From Flectobacillus sp. BAB-3569 (lineage in GTDB: Bacteria; Bacteroidota; Bacteroidia; Cytophagales; Spirosomataceae): a DNA stretch of 64,000 bases. Both the position numbers and the translations under genes were made by a program. Of this stretch, positions 37,028 through 45,692 are shown one piece after another. The notes under the pieces are model-generated. The model searched no databases and was not told the DNA's origin. It saw only the letters and a program-made list of their open reading frames with translations. Position 1 is the first letter of the stretch. Each line of letters begins with the position of its first letter. The stretch is from NCBI RefSeq assembly GCF_002270355.1, contig NZ_NJFZ01000007.1:62001-126000 (forward strand), read 5' to 3'.

Positions 37028-37999
37028 GTGAAGTATTTAGAGTACGCATATAACCTGTACCCAAGCATCTTAAAAATCTTAAAGTACCTAGTAGGAGCTT
37101 CAGTGTTTCTATGGTTAATTGTGTTTACTTATCTCAACGTAATACCTTCTTCAAAAAACTGTTATCACGCCGCAATTCTTCAAAAGCAGAAGCTTTTGGA
37201 AGAAACGCCTTCGCCTCGAATCATCATTACAGGCAGCTCATCCGCTGCTTTTGGCATCAATAGCACTATTTTACATAATGACTTTAATTTGCCTGTGGTA
37301 AACATGGCACTTGACTCTGATTTGGGTAGTAGTTTTATGCTAAAACAGCTCGAAGGTCATCTTCAACCAAACGATATTGTATTATTGGTCGTCGATTATC
37401 AGACTTCTCAAAAAGGAAACCTTCTTCCACAATTAATTACGGGAGACTATCTGTCAGAGGCTCGTGATTGGCGTTCCTCATTTACCCTTTCAGAACGTTT
37501 GAATGGGCATCTAGCCTATTATTGGTACATTTCAAGGTCTTTTTTTTTAAGCATATGGGATATGGCCCATATTTCTAAAGAATCTTCTTTTAGTAATGTG
37601 TATACAAGTCGAGGCTTTGACTCAAAAGGTGATTTAGTTTCGCATTTGGGACAGCCCCCCTATTTCAAGAATTCGTTACCAGCATTAGTAGTAGATAGTA
37701 CCCTAAATCAACAAATCGAAGAAGTAAATAGCTTTAATAGATACGCCACCCAAAAACAAGCAAAACTATTTTGGGTAATAGGCAGTTGCTCGCAAGGATA
37801 TTTTGAACAAAATCAGAAGGCTATTCAGCAGTATGAAAGCGTATTGAATAACACCTTATTTTGTCCTATTATCGGAAATAGTCTGACGGGTGTCATGGAC
37901 GATGCTTTATATTTTGATTCTCAAAATCACCCCAATGCAGAAGGACGAAAGATTTGGACCTACCGAATTGTAGAATTATTGGACAGTTTTGACTTTTAG
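37028..37999 (+). CDS. SGNH-like protein of an acyl-transfer cassette
   Basis: A 323-residue protein with one N-terminal membrane helix (about 17-38), so mostly periplasmic. SGNH/AlgJ-like features: IIITGSSSAAFGINS (block I Ser), NMALDSDLGSS and a C-terminal YFDSQNHPNAEGRKIW, where the Asp-x-x-His pair would complete the catalytic triad. AlgX/AlgJ/DltD-type partners of MBOAT proteins look like this, and an MBOAT gene lies 1.1 kb downstream, separated only by the Rpn-family gene. It probably transfers acyl groups onto an extracellular glycan; the substrate is unknown. Start codon is GTG at 37028, the only one that keeps the leader helix. Confidence 0.72.
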   Translation: MKYLEYAYNLYPSILKILKYLVGASVFLWLIVFTYLNVIPSSKNCYHAAILQKQKLLEETPSPRIIITGSSSAAFGINSTILHNDFNLPVVNMALDSDLGSSFMLKQLEGHLQPNDIVLLVVDYQTSQKGNLLPQLITGDYLSEARDWRSSFTLSERLNGHLAYYWYISRSFFLSIWDMAHISKESSFSNVYTSRGFDSKGDLVSHLGQPPYFKNSLPALVVDSTLNQQIEEVNSFNRYATQKQAKLFWVIGSCSQGYFEQNQKAIQQYESVLNNTLFCPIIGNSLTGVMDDALYFDSQNHPNAEGRKIWTYRIVELLDSFDF

Positions 38000-38057
38000 G
38001 TCAAAACCATGGAAATCAAGCTTCTATCTTTATAAAGAGTAAATCATAAAAATTGTC

Positions 38058-38065
38058 TAACTTTG
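38058..38065 (+). promoter_or_regulatory. Possible -7 element of the Rpn-family gene
   Basis: TAACTTTG matches TAnnTTTG 27 bp before the ATG. No good -33 box is visible. If real, the inserted gene brings its own promoter. Confidence 0.35.
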
Positions 38066-38091
38066 GATTTTAGAACTACTCCTTTATAAAC

Positions 38092-39084
38092 ATGAAAGCA
38101 AAATATCTTAATCCATTTACGGACTTCGGGTTCAAGAAAATCTTTGGTGAAGAAGCCAGTAAGCCACAACTTATTGACTTCCTAAACTCCCTTTTGCCCG
38201 AAAGAGACCAAATCGTAGAACTCACCTTCAAAAACAATGAGCAATTAGGCTTTACACCCTACGACCGAAAAGCCATTTATGATATCTATTGTGAAAATCA
38301 AAATGGTGAAAAGTTTATCGTAGAACTACAAAAAGCCAAACAGAATTATTTTAGAGAAAGAACCATTTACTATTCCACTTTCCCGATTCGAGAACAAGCT
38401 GAAAAAGGTATTTGGAACTACAATCTCAAAGCGGTATACTGCATAGGCGTGCTAGATTTCACCTTTGATGATTACGAATCTGAACCTGAAAAATCAGAAG
38501 TCGTTCATACCATCAATCTCAAAAATCAGCATGGAAAGGTCTTCTACGACAAGTTGACTTATATCTATCTGGAAATGCCTAATTTCAAAAAAGAAGAACA
38601 TGAGTTGGCTACAAGACTAGATAAATGGTTGTATTTTATCAAAAACCTCGAAGACTTTCAAAACATTCCAGAGTTGTTTAAAGATGAAGTATTTACTCAC
38701 GCTTTTCAAGTCGCTGAGCTAGCCAAAATGGATAGGGAGGATTGGGAACGATACGAATACAGTCTTAAAGTATTTAGAGACAATAAAGCCACCTACGATT
38801 ATGCAGTCGAAACAGCCCATGAGGAAGGACTCTTAAAAGGTATGCAGGAAGGGTTGAAAGAGGGAATTCAAAAAGGAATTCAGGAGGGAATGGAAAAGGG
38901 TATCCAAGAAGGCATGGAGAAAGGAATTCAAGAGGGAATGGAAAAAGGCATCCAAGAAGGTATTTTAGAAGGAAAAAAAGAAGAACAAAGGCACATAGCT
39001 CGTCAAGCAAAGATTATGGGGTTAGGCATTGAAAATATCAAAATGCTCACTGGACTCTCAGAAGAAGAAATCAACAACCTGTAG
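38092..39084 (+). CDS. Rpn-family recombination-promoting nuclease / PD-(D/E)XK nuclease family transposase
   Basis: A 330-residue protein starting NPFTDFGFKKIFGEEASKP, the standard opening of this family. Nuclease residues D64 (AIYDIYCEN), E78 and Q80/K81 (IVELQK) make a PD-(D/E)XK site. E. coli RpnA relatives cut DNA and promote RecA-independent recombination, and many copies per genome behave like passengers. Residues about 245-294 are a run of GxxEGxxK octads (units such as EGMEKGIQ, three near-perfect copies) that form a charged helix of variable length. It sits between the SGNH-like and MBOAT genes, and its stop codon is inside a terminator hairpin. Confidence 0.92.
   Translation: MKAKYLNPFTDFGFKKIFGEEASKPQLIDFLNSLLPERDQIVELTFKNNEQLGFTPYDRKAIYDIYCENQNGEKFIVELQKAKQNYFRERTIYYSTFPIREQAEKGIWNYNLKAVYCIGVLDFTFDDYESEPEKSEVVHTINLKNQHGKVFYDKLTYIYLEMPNFKKEEHELATRLDKWLYFIKNLEDFQNIPELFKDEVFTHAFQVAELAKMDREDWERYEYSLKVFRDNKATYDYAVETAHEEGLLKGMQEGLKEGIQKGIQEGMEKGIQEGMEKGIQEGMEKGIQEGILEGKKEEQRHIARQAKIMGLGIENIKMLTGLSEEEINNL
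38824..38973 (+). repeat. In-frame 24-bp tandem repeats in the Rpn-family gene
   Basis: Units encoding (Q/K)EG(M/I)(E/Q)KGI, with three close copies of EGMEKGIQ and shorter relatives either side. DNA identity between the central copies is high (GGAATGGAAAAGGG-type units), so unequal recombination could change copy number without shifting the frame. Confidence 0.75.
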
Positions 39085-39108
39085 GGGGCTCCCCTACAGG
39101 TATTTTTT
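39077..39108 (+). terminator. Terminator hairpin at the Rpn stop codon, just before the MBOAT start
   Basis: ACCTGTAGGGG pairs perfectly with CCCCTACAGGT over a 3-nt loop and is followed by TATTTTTT. The stop codon (39082-39084) lies in the left arm. The MBOAT ATG is only 13 bp past the right arm, so read-through or a promoter inside the Rpn gene is needed to express it. Confidence 0.8.
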
Positions 39109-39113
39109 ACATT

Positions 39114-40589
39114 ATGCTTTTTAACTCAATAGAATTTTTAGTGTTTTTCCCAATCGTGACGATTGGCTATTTCTTGTTACCGCACAAATTCAGATGGTTG
39201 TGGCTTTTAGTAGCATCTTGCTATTTTTATATGGCATTTGTACCCATTTACATGGTTATTCTAGGCTTCACCATCATCGTTGACTACTACGCGGGTATAT
39301 TGATAGAACAAAGCGAGGGTAGTCGGCGAAAATGGTTTCTGGTAATGAGTCTGATTGCCAATATTGGGGTTTTAGCCGTTTTTAAATATTATAATTTTAT
39401 TAACGAAAATATCACTTGGTTATTAAAAGGTTTTGCGCTTCAAAATCCTATTCCTTATTTAGAAATACTTCTACCAATTGGTTTGTCATTTCATACTTTT
39501 CAGGCAATGAGTTACACCATAGAGGTTTACCGAGGCAATCAAAAAGCAGAAAGGCATTTTGGGATTTACTCGCTCTATGTGATGTTTTATCCACAACTGG
39601 TAGCTGGTCCCATAGAGCGTCCACAAAATGTACTGCATCAATTTCATGAGGAACATTATTTTGACTATAAAAATGTAACCAATGGACTCAAGCTAATGGC
39701 TTGGGGGATGTTTAAGAAAGTAGTCATTGCCGATAGATTAGCGGCTATGGTTGGACAAGTATATGACCATCCGCAAGGATATACAGGTTTGCCATTAATT
39801 ATTGCGACTTGCTTGTTTTCAATTCAAATATTCTGTGATTTCTCGGGTTACTCAGATATTGCTTTAGGCTCAGCACAGGTGATGGGATTTGAGTTGATGA
39901 AGAATTTTGACCGTCCTTATTTCTCAAAAACTATTTCAGAATTTTGGCGTCGCTGGCATATCTCACTATCTACTTGGTTTAGGGACTATTTGTACATCTC
40001 TCTAGGTGGGAACAGGGTCTCAAAATGGCGTCGAGAAGTGAACTTATTTATCGTTTTCCTAGTAAGTGGCATTTGGCATGGTGCTAGTTGGAACTTTGTT
40101 ATTTGGGGAGCTATTCATGGTTTTTATCTGATTTTCGCTAATCAAACAAAGGATATTCGAAATAAAATTATAAGTTCTCTTGGCTTAAACACTTGGCCTA
40201 TTTTCTACAATATTCTTCAGGTATTGACGATTTTTGGACTAACCAGTTTTGCTTGGATTTTTTTCCGTGCCAAAGACTTCCAAACGGCATCTTACATTGT
40301 GAGTCACTTATTTACTGATTTACCACATCAAATAAACCAATTGAGTAATGGTGAGTTTTTTGCCAAAAATGTAATGCTCAACAAAGGCGAACTCAATTTT
40401 GTAGTGGTCATCTTGGCACTTATTATGATGGAAAGCGTTCATTGGGCACAAAGAGGAGTTCATATTAGAGAAAGACTTAGCCAAAAACCACTTTGGTTTC
40501 GTTGGCTACTATATTACGGAATTATCTTCGCTACCTTATTCATGGGTATGTATCAGGCACCAGCGCAATTTATTTACTTTCAGTTTTAA
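39114..40589 (+). CDS. MBOAT family membrane-bound O-acyltransferase
   Basis: A 491-residue polytopic protein (about ten membrane segments) of the AlgI/DltB type. Motifs include LPIGLSFHTFQAMSY, VAGPIERPQN, FCDFSGYSDIA, FWRRWHISLSTWFRDYLY and the catalytic His in SGIWHGASWNFVIWG. It moves acyl groups across the inner membrane for transfer to exported polysaccharides, usually by an SGNH partner such as the product of 37028. Which glycan is modified cannot be told from the window. It begins directly after a terminator hairpin and ends at another. Confidence 0.93.
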   Translation: MLFNSIEFLVFFPIVTIGYFLLPHKFRWLWLLVASCYFYMAFVPIYMVILGFTIIVDYYAGILIEQSEGSRRKWFLVMSLIANIGVLAVFKYYNFINENITWLLKGFALQNPIPYLEILLPIGLSFHTFQAMSYTIEVYRGNQKAERHFGIYSLYVMFYPQLVAGPIERPQNVLHQFHEEHYFDYKNVTNGLKLMAWGMFKKVVIADRLAAMVGQVYDHPQGYTGLPLIIATCLFSIQIFCDFSGYSDIALGSAQVMGFELMKNFDRPYFSKTISEFWRRWHISLSTWFRDYLYISLGGNRVSKWRREVNLFIVFLVSGIWHGASWNFVIWGAIHGFYLIFANQTKDIRNKIISSLGLNTWPIFYNILQVLTIFGLTSFAWIFFRAKDFQTASYIVSHLFTDLPHQINQLSNGEFFAKNVMLNKGELNFVVVILALIMMESVHWAQRGVHIRERLSQKPLWFRWLLYYGIIFATLFMGMYQAPAQFIYFQF

Positions 40590-40591
40590 GT

Positions 40592-40629
40592 AAAACGGCA
40601 TAAAGACAAAATATTCTTTATGCCGTTTT
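40592..40629 (+). terminator. Terminator of the MBOAT gene
   Basis: AAAACGGCATAAAGA pairs perfectly with TCTTTATGCCGTTTT over an 8-nt loop and is followed by Ts. Confidence 0.88.
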
Positions 40630-40841
40630 TAATTTCTAAATACATTAAAAATGAAAAACCTTGTATAATTCATCATACTTTAGAGACATACGACACTATT
40701 CCTTCATTTTTAGGAAGATATTTTATAGCATTTTTGAATAAGCTATGTATTTTTTTCCGAAATTTGCACCTTCTTTTTAGACACGTAGGACTTGCTAAGA
40801 GGCTAAACACCTAATTATCAATATCCTAATTCCAAAGTATC

Positions 40842-42368
40842 ATGACCGAAAAAATATTAATCCTCGATTTTGGTTCTCAAGTAACGCAATTGATTGCACG
40901 TCGTGTGCGCGAGCTAAGCGTCTATTGCGAAATTCATCCATTCAATCATATCCCTGAAATTGGTGACGATGTAAAAGGGGTTATCTTCTCAGGTAGTCCT
41001 TGTTCTGTACGTGAAGAGGATTCTCCACGTGTGGATATGTCTCTTTTCAGAGGAAAATTACCTTTATTAGGTATTTGCTATGGGGCACAATTGCTAGCTC
41101 ATACTGCTGGTGGTGAGGTTTTTAACTCAGGACACCGTGAGTATGGTCGTGCTAAAATGACGAAAGTTCAATCATCTGAACTTTGGGAAGGCGTTTCGGA
41201 AGACTCTCAAGTATGGATGTCACACGGTGATACAATCATGTCTGTTCCTGAAAACTTTGAAATCATTGGTTCTACAGATTCAGTGAAAGTAGCAGCTTTT
41301 AAAATCAAAGACGAATCTACTTACGGCATTCAGTTCCACCCAGAGGTAACTCACTCTTTGGAAGGAAAAGATATGTTGAAAAACTTCGTAGTTGGCATTT
41401 GTGGTTGTAGCCAAGACTGGACTTCGGACTCATTTGTAGACTCGACTGTTGCTAATTTGAAAGAAAAATTAGGTAATGATAAAGTTGTTTTAGGACTTTC
41501 TGGAGGCGTTGATAGTTCGGTAGCTGCTGTATTGATTCATAAAGCTATTGGCAAAAACTTATACTGTATTTTTGTAGATAACGGATTACTTCGTAAAAAC
41601 GAATTTGAAGAGGTACTTGAATCTTACAAAAACTTAGGATTGAACGTAAAAGGTGTTGATGCAAAAGAACAATTCTATACAGCGTTAGCAGGCTTGTCAG
41701 ATCCTGAAGCAAAAAGAAAAGCTATTGGTAAAACATTTATTGATGTTTTTGACCAAGAAGCTCATTTAATTGAAGATGTAAAATGGCTAGGTCAAGGTAC
41801 TATTTATCCAGACGTAATTGAGTCTGTTTCGGTAAAAGGTCCTTCTGCTACCATCAAATCTCACCATAACGTAGGTGGCTTACCTGACTACATGAAGTTG
41901 AAGGTTGTTGAGCCACTTAATACTTTGTTCAAAGATGAAGTTCGTTTAGTAGGTAAAACTTTAGGAATTGATCCAAATATTTTGGGTCGTCACCCATTCC
42001 CAGGTCCAGGTTTGGCTATTCGTATTCTTGGAGATATTACTCCAGAAAAAGTAGATGTTCTTCAAAACGTAGATGCAATCTTTATCGGGAAATTGAAAGA
42101 AAAAGGATTGTATGACCAAGTTTGGCAAGCAGGTGCAATTTTGTTACCTATCCAATCGGTAGGTGTAATGGGCGATGAACGTACATACGAAAAGGTAGTT
42201 GCGCTTCGTGCTGTAACATCTGTAGATGGTATGACTGCTGACTGGTGTCACTTACCTTATGAATTTTTAGCAGAGGTATCTAACGACATTATTAACAAGG
42301 TAAAAGGTGTTAATCGTGTTGTATACGATATTTCTTCAAAACCACCAGCTACCATTGAGTGGGAATAA
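40842..42368 (+). CDS. guaA: GMP synthase (glutamine-hydrolysing)
   Basis: This 508-residue enzyme of purine synthesis turns XMP, glutamine and ATP into GMP. The class I glutaminase domain has Cys79 (GICYGAQ) and the QFHPEVTHS His/Glu. The ATP-pyrophosphatase domain has the P-loop [14 protein letters not shown] (about 217-230). The C-terminal dimerisation domain ([27 protein letters not shown]) completes it. Codon choice is like that of the sdh genes, consistent with housekeeping expression. It is followed by its own terminator. Confidence 0.97.
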   Translation: MTEKILILDFGSQVTQLIARRVRELSVYCEIHPFNHIPEIGDDVKGVIFSGSPCSVREEDSPRVDMSLFRGKLPLLGICYGAQLLAHTAGGEVFNSGHREYGRAKMTKVQSSELWEGVSEDSQVWMSHGDTIMSVPENFEIIGSTDSVKVAAFKIKDESTYGIQFHPEVTHSLEGKDMLKNFVVGICGCSQDWTSDSFVDSTVANLKEKLGNDKVVLGLSGGVDSSVAAVLIHKAIGKNLYCIFVDNGLLRKNEFEEVLESYKNLGLNVKGVDAKEQFYTALAGLSDPEAKRKAIGKTFIDVFDQEAHLIEDVKWLGQGTIYPDVIESVSVKGPSATIKSHHNVGGLPDYMKLKVVEPLNTLFKDEVRLVGKTLGIDPNILGRHPFPGPGLAIRILGDITPEKVDVLQNVDAIFIGKLKEKGLYDQVWQAGAILLPIQSVGVMGDERTYEKVVALRAVTSVDGMTADWCHLPYEFLAEVSNDIINKVKGVNRVVYDISSKPPATIEWE

Positions 42369-42685
42369 GCATAAAAAGGAAAGTCCAGTCGAAAGGCTGG
42401 ACTTTTTTGTTTTTGTAGTTTTTCAGTAATCTTCTACTCAGTATTGAGTAGAAAAGCCTTCCGTAGACATAACAAACTCATTATCAATACAATACGAAAA
42501 CCTTTTTTTTCTAAACAATTTTATTTTCAAAATATAACTAAAAAGATATTTTTTGACCTATTTGATTTTTATCCTCCGAAAAATAAATTTCTATTCAGTT
42601 TTGCGTCCATTAAGTACTATTCATAGAATTTTTAGAATGATATTTGAGCGTGCTTTATTAAGTCTCATTTTAAAAATTCTCATGT
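42369..42685. other. Intergenic region between guaA and the OMP gene
   Basis: It contains the guaA terminator and about 270 bp of very AT-rich DNA leading to the outer-membrane protein gene. Short overlapping frames here lack coding character. A GATATTTG sequence near 42639 is one base off the -7 consensus. Confidence 0.4.
42380..42405 (+). terminator. Terminator of guaA
   Basis: AAAGTCCAGTC pairs with GGCTGGACTTT over a stable GAAA tetraloop (one G-T wobble), followed by TTTTGTTTTT. Confidence 0.9.
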
Positions 42686-43393
42686 ATGAAAAAGTTTTAC
42701 CTTTTAATCCTCTCTGCTCTTTTAATGGGCAATGCCGCAACGGCACAGAGTAGCAAGCCTACACTAGGCAACTCTATTAATATCCAATTTGGTAGTTTTG
42801 GTTTTGGAGCAGGTTTATCAAGACAACTAAAACCTGGCAAGTTTAATTTACGTATCTCGGCCGAATTTTTAGACAGTAAAAATTTCGTAAAAAATCCTAT
42901 TAAAGTAAACCTAGGAGACGGAGCATCCGATGTTTTGATTAATCCAACTGTAACTTCTATGCTTTTGGGAGCAAAGGTAGATTGGCATCCATTCAAGAAA
43001 AGTTCTTTTAAGTTAGTTGGTGGAGTATCTTACGGTAGTGGAGACTTCTATGTAGATGTAGAGCCAGCTCAGAAAACAGGGCGTTTTAAATTGGCAAAAG
43101 ATGTAGAGTTGGATGCGGAAGAATTTGGCACGGCTCGTTTGATTGTTTCGGGTAATAAAGTACGTCCTTATCTAGGACTTGGTTTTGGTAGAGCTATTCC
43201 TAAGCACAAACTAGGTTTTTCGGTTGACTTGGGAACATATTACACTGGCTCTCCTAAACTAGCAGTACCTCGTACAGGCATGATTGAGTCGATTTTGACA
43301 GACCAGAATATCTCTGATATTGAGAAAAACATCAAAAACTACTCATTTGTACCAAACATCACTTTCAGCATTACCTACAAGCTGAATAAATAA
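42686..43393 (+). CDS. Outer-membrane beta-barrel protein, cassette 1
   Basis: A 235-residue protein with a signal peptide (about 1-20, ending ATAQ). Beta strands typical of a small porin-like barrel follow: FGSFGFGAGLSRQL, FNLRISAEFLD, SFKLVGGVSYGSG, PYLGLGFGRAIPKHKLGFSV, ending ITFSITYKLNK. It is clearly homologous to the protein at 47406 (shared LGLGFGRA(I/V)PK, LGTYY and a late Glu-rich region). It is followed after 39 bp by a lipoprotein gene that also has a homologue beside the second OMP. The two probably work together at the outer membrane; function unknown. Confidence 0.82.
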   Translation: MKKFYLLILSALLMGNAATAQSSKPTLGNSINIQFGSFGFGAGLSRQLKPGKFNLRISAEFLDSKNFVKNPIKVNLGDGASDVLINPTVTSMLLGAKVDWHPFKKSSFKLVGGVSYGSGDFYVDVEPAQKTGRFKLAKDVELDAEEFGTARLIVSGNKVRPYLGLGFGRAIPKHKLGFSVDLGTYYTGSPKLAVPRTGMIESILTDQNISDIEKNIKNYSFVPNITFSITYKLNK

Positions 43394-43432
43394 TTAAACT
43401 ACAAGGTAAAATTTAATCAAAAACGAATACTT

Positions 43433-45061
43433 ATGAAAAAGCTTATATATATTTTAGGTGCTTTTATGCTAGCTGGTGCTTGGTATGCCTGTACGCCCCC
43501 TCTCGACGGTGTAACGCTTAAACTTCCAGTAGCACTTGCTAATTCAAATGTTGTTGTTCAATTCCAACCAGACAATATTAGCGCGGGCGACTTACCTAGC
43601 AATATCAAAATCTCACTTGGTGGTGCCGATACAGCCAAGGTTGTAAATAGTGTTGGTGGAAAAACATTGGCGGTAAAACAAAATGTTTTGACCCTGGCTG
43701 CCAAATCAAACAGTGTTCCTAGCGCAAACGCTCCAATCAAATTTTTTATCATAGCAGAGGCTGACGGATACTTGCGTAGCATTACTCCTGTAGAAATTAC
43801 TAGTACAAAAGACCAGAACTTAGTTGTTAAATTAACCAAAATTGCAGCGCCTCCTGCAGGTGTATCTGTGGTTCAACAACCAGCTACCGTTCCTGCATCA
43901 GGAACAACTTCAACCCCTATTGCTGCAGCTACTTCGACTACTTCAACTGTACAAGAAAAGGCAACTGTAAATATCCCATCGGGTGTTACGATGAAAGATG
44001 GCGATGGTCAAACTGTGGGTGGTAACGTGAATGTGGTAATTACTAAAACTGATGCCACTAAGACACCTGTTAACATTGACCTTGGTGATGTGAGTAAGGT
44101 TTTGGATAAAAATAACCAACCTATCCCTTCGTTTACTTTTAAACCAGTGGTAGGTATGGACATTGAGATTTCGAATGATAAAAACCAAAAAGTAAAATCA
44201 TTCTCAGGACAAATTGATGTTCAAACGGAATTTCCAACTGGAGCTACTGACCCAACTACAGGCAAGCCTTTAGTAGCTGGCGATTTGATTGCGATTGCAT
44301 CTTATGACGAAGATACAAAAGTCTTTAAGTATGAAGGGAGTGTAAAATTAACAACCAATGCTAATGGCAAATTAGAGGCAAAAGGAACTATCAACCACTT
44401 AACTTCTGTATTTTTTGCGTCATTCAATGGTATTACCGTTGCAGGAAACTCAAATAGTCCAGCGGATATTGCAGCTGCAAAGGCAGCGTTTGGCGATAAT
44501 GTTACTCCTGCTATGATTAATGCTATTAAAACTTATACATTGGCATTTGGGGGTTCAGTTGGACAATATGCTAGCGAAACGTTTATTGTAGATGTAAACG
44601 ACGGCGTAGTTGTGTTTGAAACGACTGATAGATTAAATAACTCTATCATTACGCCAAATGAAATCACTAAAATTGTGGTCAAAAACTCATTAGGTGAAGT
44701 AATCACAACTGTCAATAACCCATATCCAAGTGGTCAGTCAGCAACAATCAATATGCCAGCACCACCAAACTTTATCGAGTTACAAGCTAACTTAAAGTGT
44801 AAAGACGCAAACAAAACGTCAAATGCTGACAATATTCATATGTATGCGAAAAAGCCTGGTGATGGATATTTCTATGTTGGTAAAGCGACTAGAAATGCTT
44901 CAAATATCATTACTGCCACTTCTACTATTTTGAAAAGAGGTGGTGTATATGACTTTATGTTTGATGTGGGTGGTATTCTGTTTTACTACGATAATCAAAC
45001 TGTAACCTCGGGTAGCGTTCACTCTATCAATAGCTCTATGCCAGACGTTCTGTGTAAATAG
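43433..45061 (+). CDS. Large surface lipoprotein, cassette 1
   Basis: A 542-residue protein with lipobox AWYAC (Cys20). The N-terminal half has two beta-sandwich-like stretches, then EKATVNIPSGVTMKDGDGQ and a domain containing GLIAIASYDEDTKVFKYEG-type sequence (actual DLIAIASYDEDTKVFKYEG). That segment has the look of the extracellular domains of FAM171/CILP-like proteins. The C-terminal half is a separate, less conserved beta region with several Cys. It is paired with the OMP gene just upstream and homologous to the lipoprotein at 45693 in the N-terminal half only. A perfect 52-bp palindromic terminator follows. Confidence 0.8.
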   Translation: MKKLIYILGAFMLAGAWYACTPPLDGVTLKLPVALANSNVVVQFQPDNISAGDLPSNIKISLGGADTAKVVNSVGGKTLAVKQNVLTLAAKSNSVPSANAPIKFFIIAEADGYLRSITPVEITSTKDQNLVVKLTKIAAPPAGVSVVQQPATVPASGTTSTPIAAATSTTSTVQEKATVNIPSGVTMKDGDGQTVGGNVNVVITKTDATKTPVNIDLGDVSKVLDKNNQPIPSFTFKPVVGMDIEISNDKNQKVKSFSGQIDVQTEFPTGATDPTTGKPLVAGDLIAIASYDEDTKVFKYEGSVKLTTNANGKLEAKGTINHLTSVFFASFNGITVAGNSNSPADIAAAKAAFGDNVTPAMINAIKTYTLAFGGSVGQYASETFIVDVNDGVVVFETTDRLNNSIITPNEITKIVVKNSLGEVITTVNNPYPSGQSATINMPAPPNFIELQANLKCKDANKTSNADNIHMYAKKPGDGYFYVGKATRNASNIITATSTILKRGGVYDFMFDVGGILFYYDNQTVTSGSVHSINSSMPDVLCK

Positions 45062-45692
45062 GGTTTGGTTAAATTAGATTTGTTTGACTAACAAAAGCTA
45101 TCAACTAAAAACGGTATCGAATTAATTCGATACCGTTTTTAGTTGATAGGTATTCAGCCATACCCAATAGGTTAAACGTTTGAATATATTTCTTAAGAAA
45201 TCAGATAAGCATTTTACCAAGTGTACATCACTAACGACCGAAAGCTCAAAACAAACTATAACCTTTTGATTATGAGAAAGTTTCACCAAAACACTTAATC
45301 TTCTCCTCTGACCTTTAAACAGTTTAAACGTCAGTCCAAGACAAAGTCTTAAACTCGGAACTTCAATTTTGTCTAATAATCAGACTATTAACTTATAACA
45401 TATTCGCACAAAACTAATTTGAAAGACTAATTTTTGAGAAAATTTTCAATAGCTTCACTATGAAAAACTCTACGGTAAACTATATACGATGCAATTATTT
45501 TTAAATGGTCTTACAATTGTTCATAAAAAACTCATGTACTATGTCTAAGAAAAAACACAATACATGAGTTTGATTACTTCATCTGAAATCTAAACCATTT
45601 CTATAAATTTCATTTTAAGACAACACTAAGTATAGTACTAATAGGATAACTACAATTAGAATTTAGTTAGACAACCTCTTCGAATAGCAAAC
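45062..45692. other. Junction between the two convergent cassettes
   Basis: About 630 bp between the tails of the two lipoprotein genes. Apart from the palindromic terminator at 45098-45149, I see only AT-rich DNA with no gene. A small convergent-strand transcript cannot be excluded. Confidence 0.45.
45098..45149 (+). terminator. Perfect 52-bp palindromic terminator after lipoprotein 1
   Basis: CTATCAACTAAAAACGGTAT (45098-45117) opens an exact palindrome: the 26-bp left half, ending CGAATT, is followed directly by its reverse complement. With A5 and T5 tracts inside the arms it can end transcription in either direction. Confidence 0.85.

Noticed and set aside
38824-38973. Regular repeats that might suggest a CRISPR array
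   Set aside because: They are in-frame, spacer-free coding repeats of an octad protein motif, with no unique spacers and no cas genes.
40620-40814. Small frame between the MBOAT gene and guaA
   Set aside because: It begins inside the MBOAT terminator and has no domain, signal or conserved feature.
42444-42753. Short frames upstream of the cassette 1 OMP gene
   Set aside because: They lie in very AT-rich leader DNA and overlap each other and the OMP gene.
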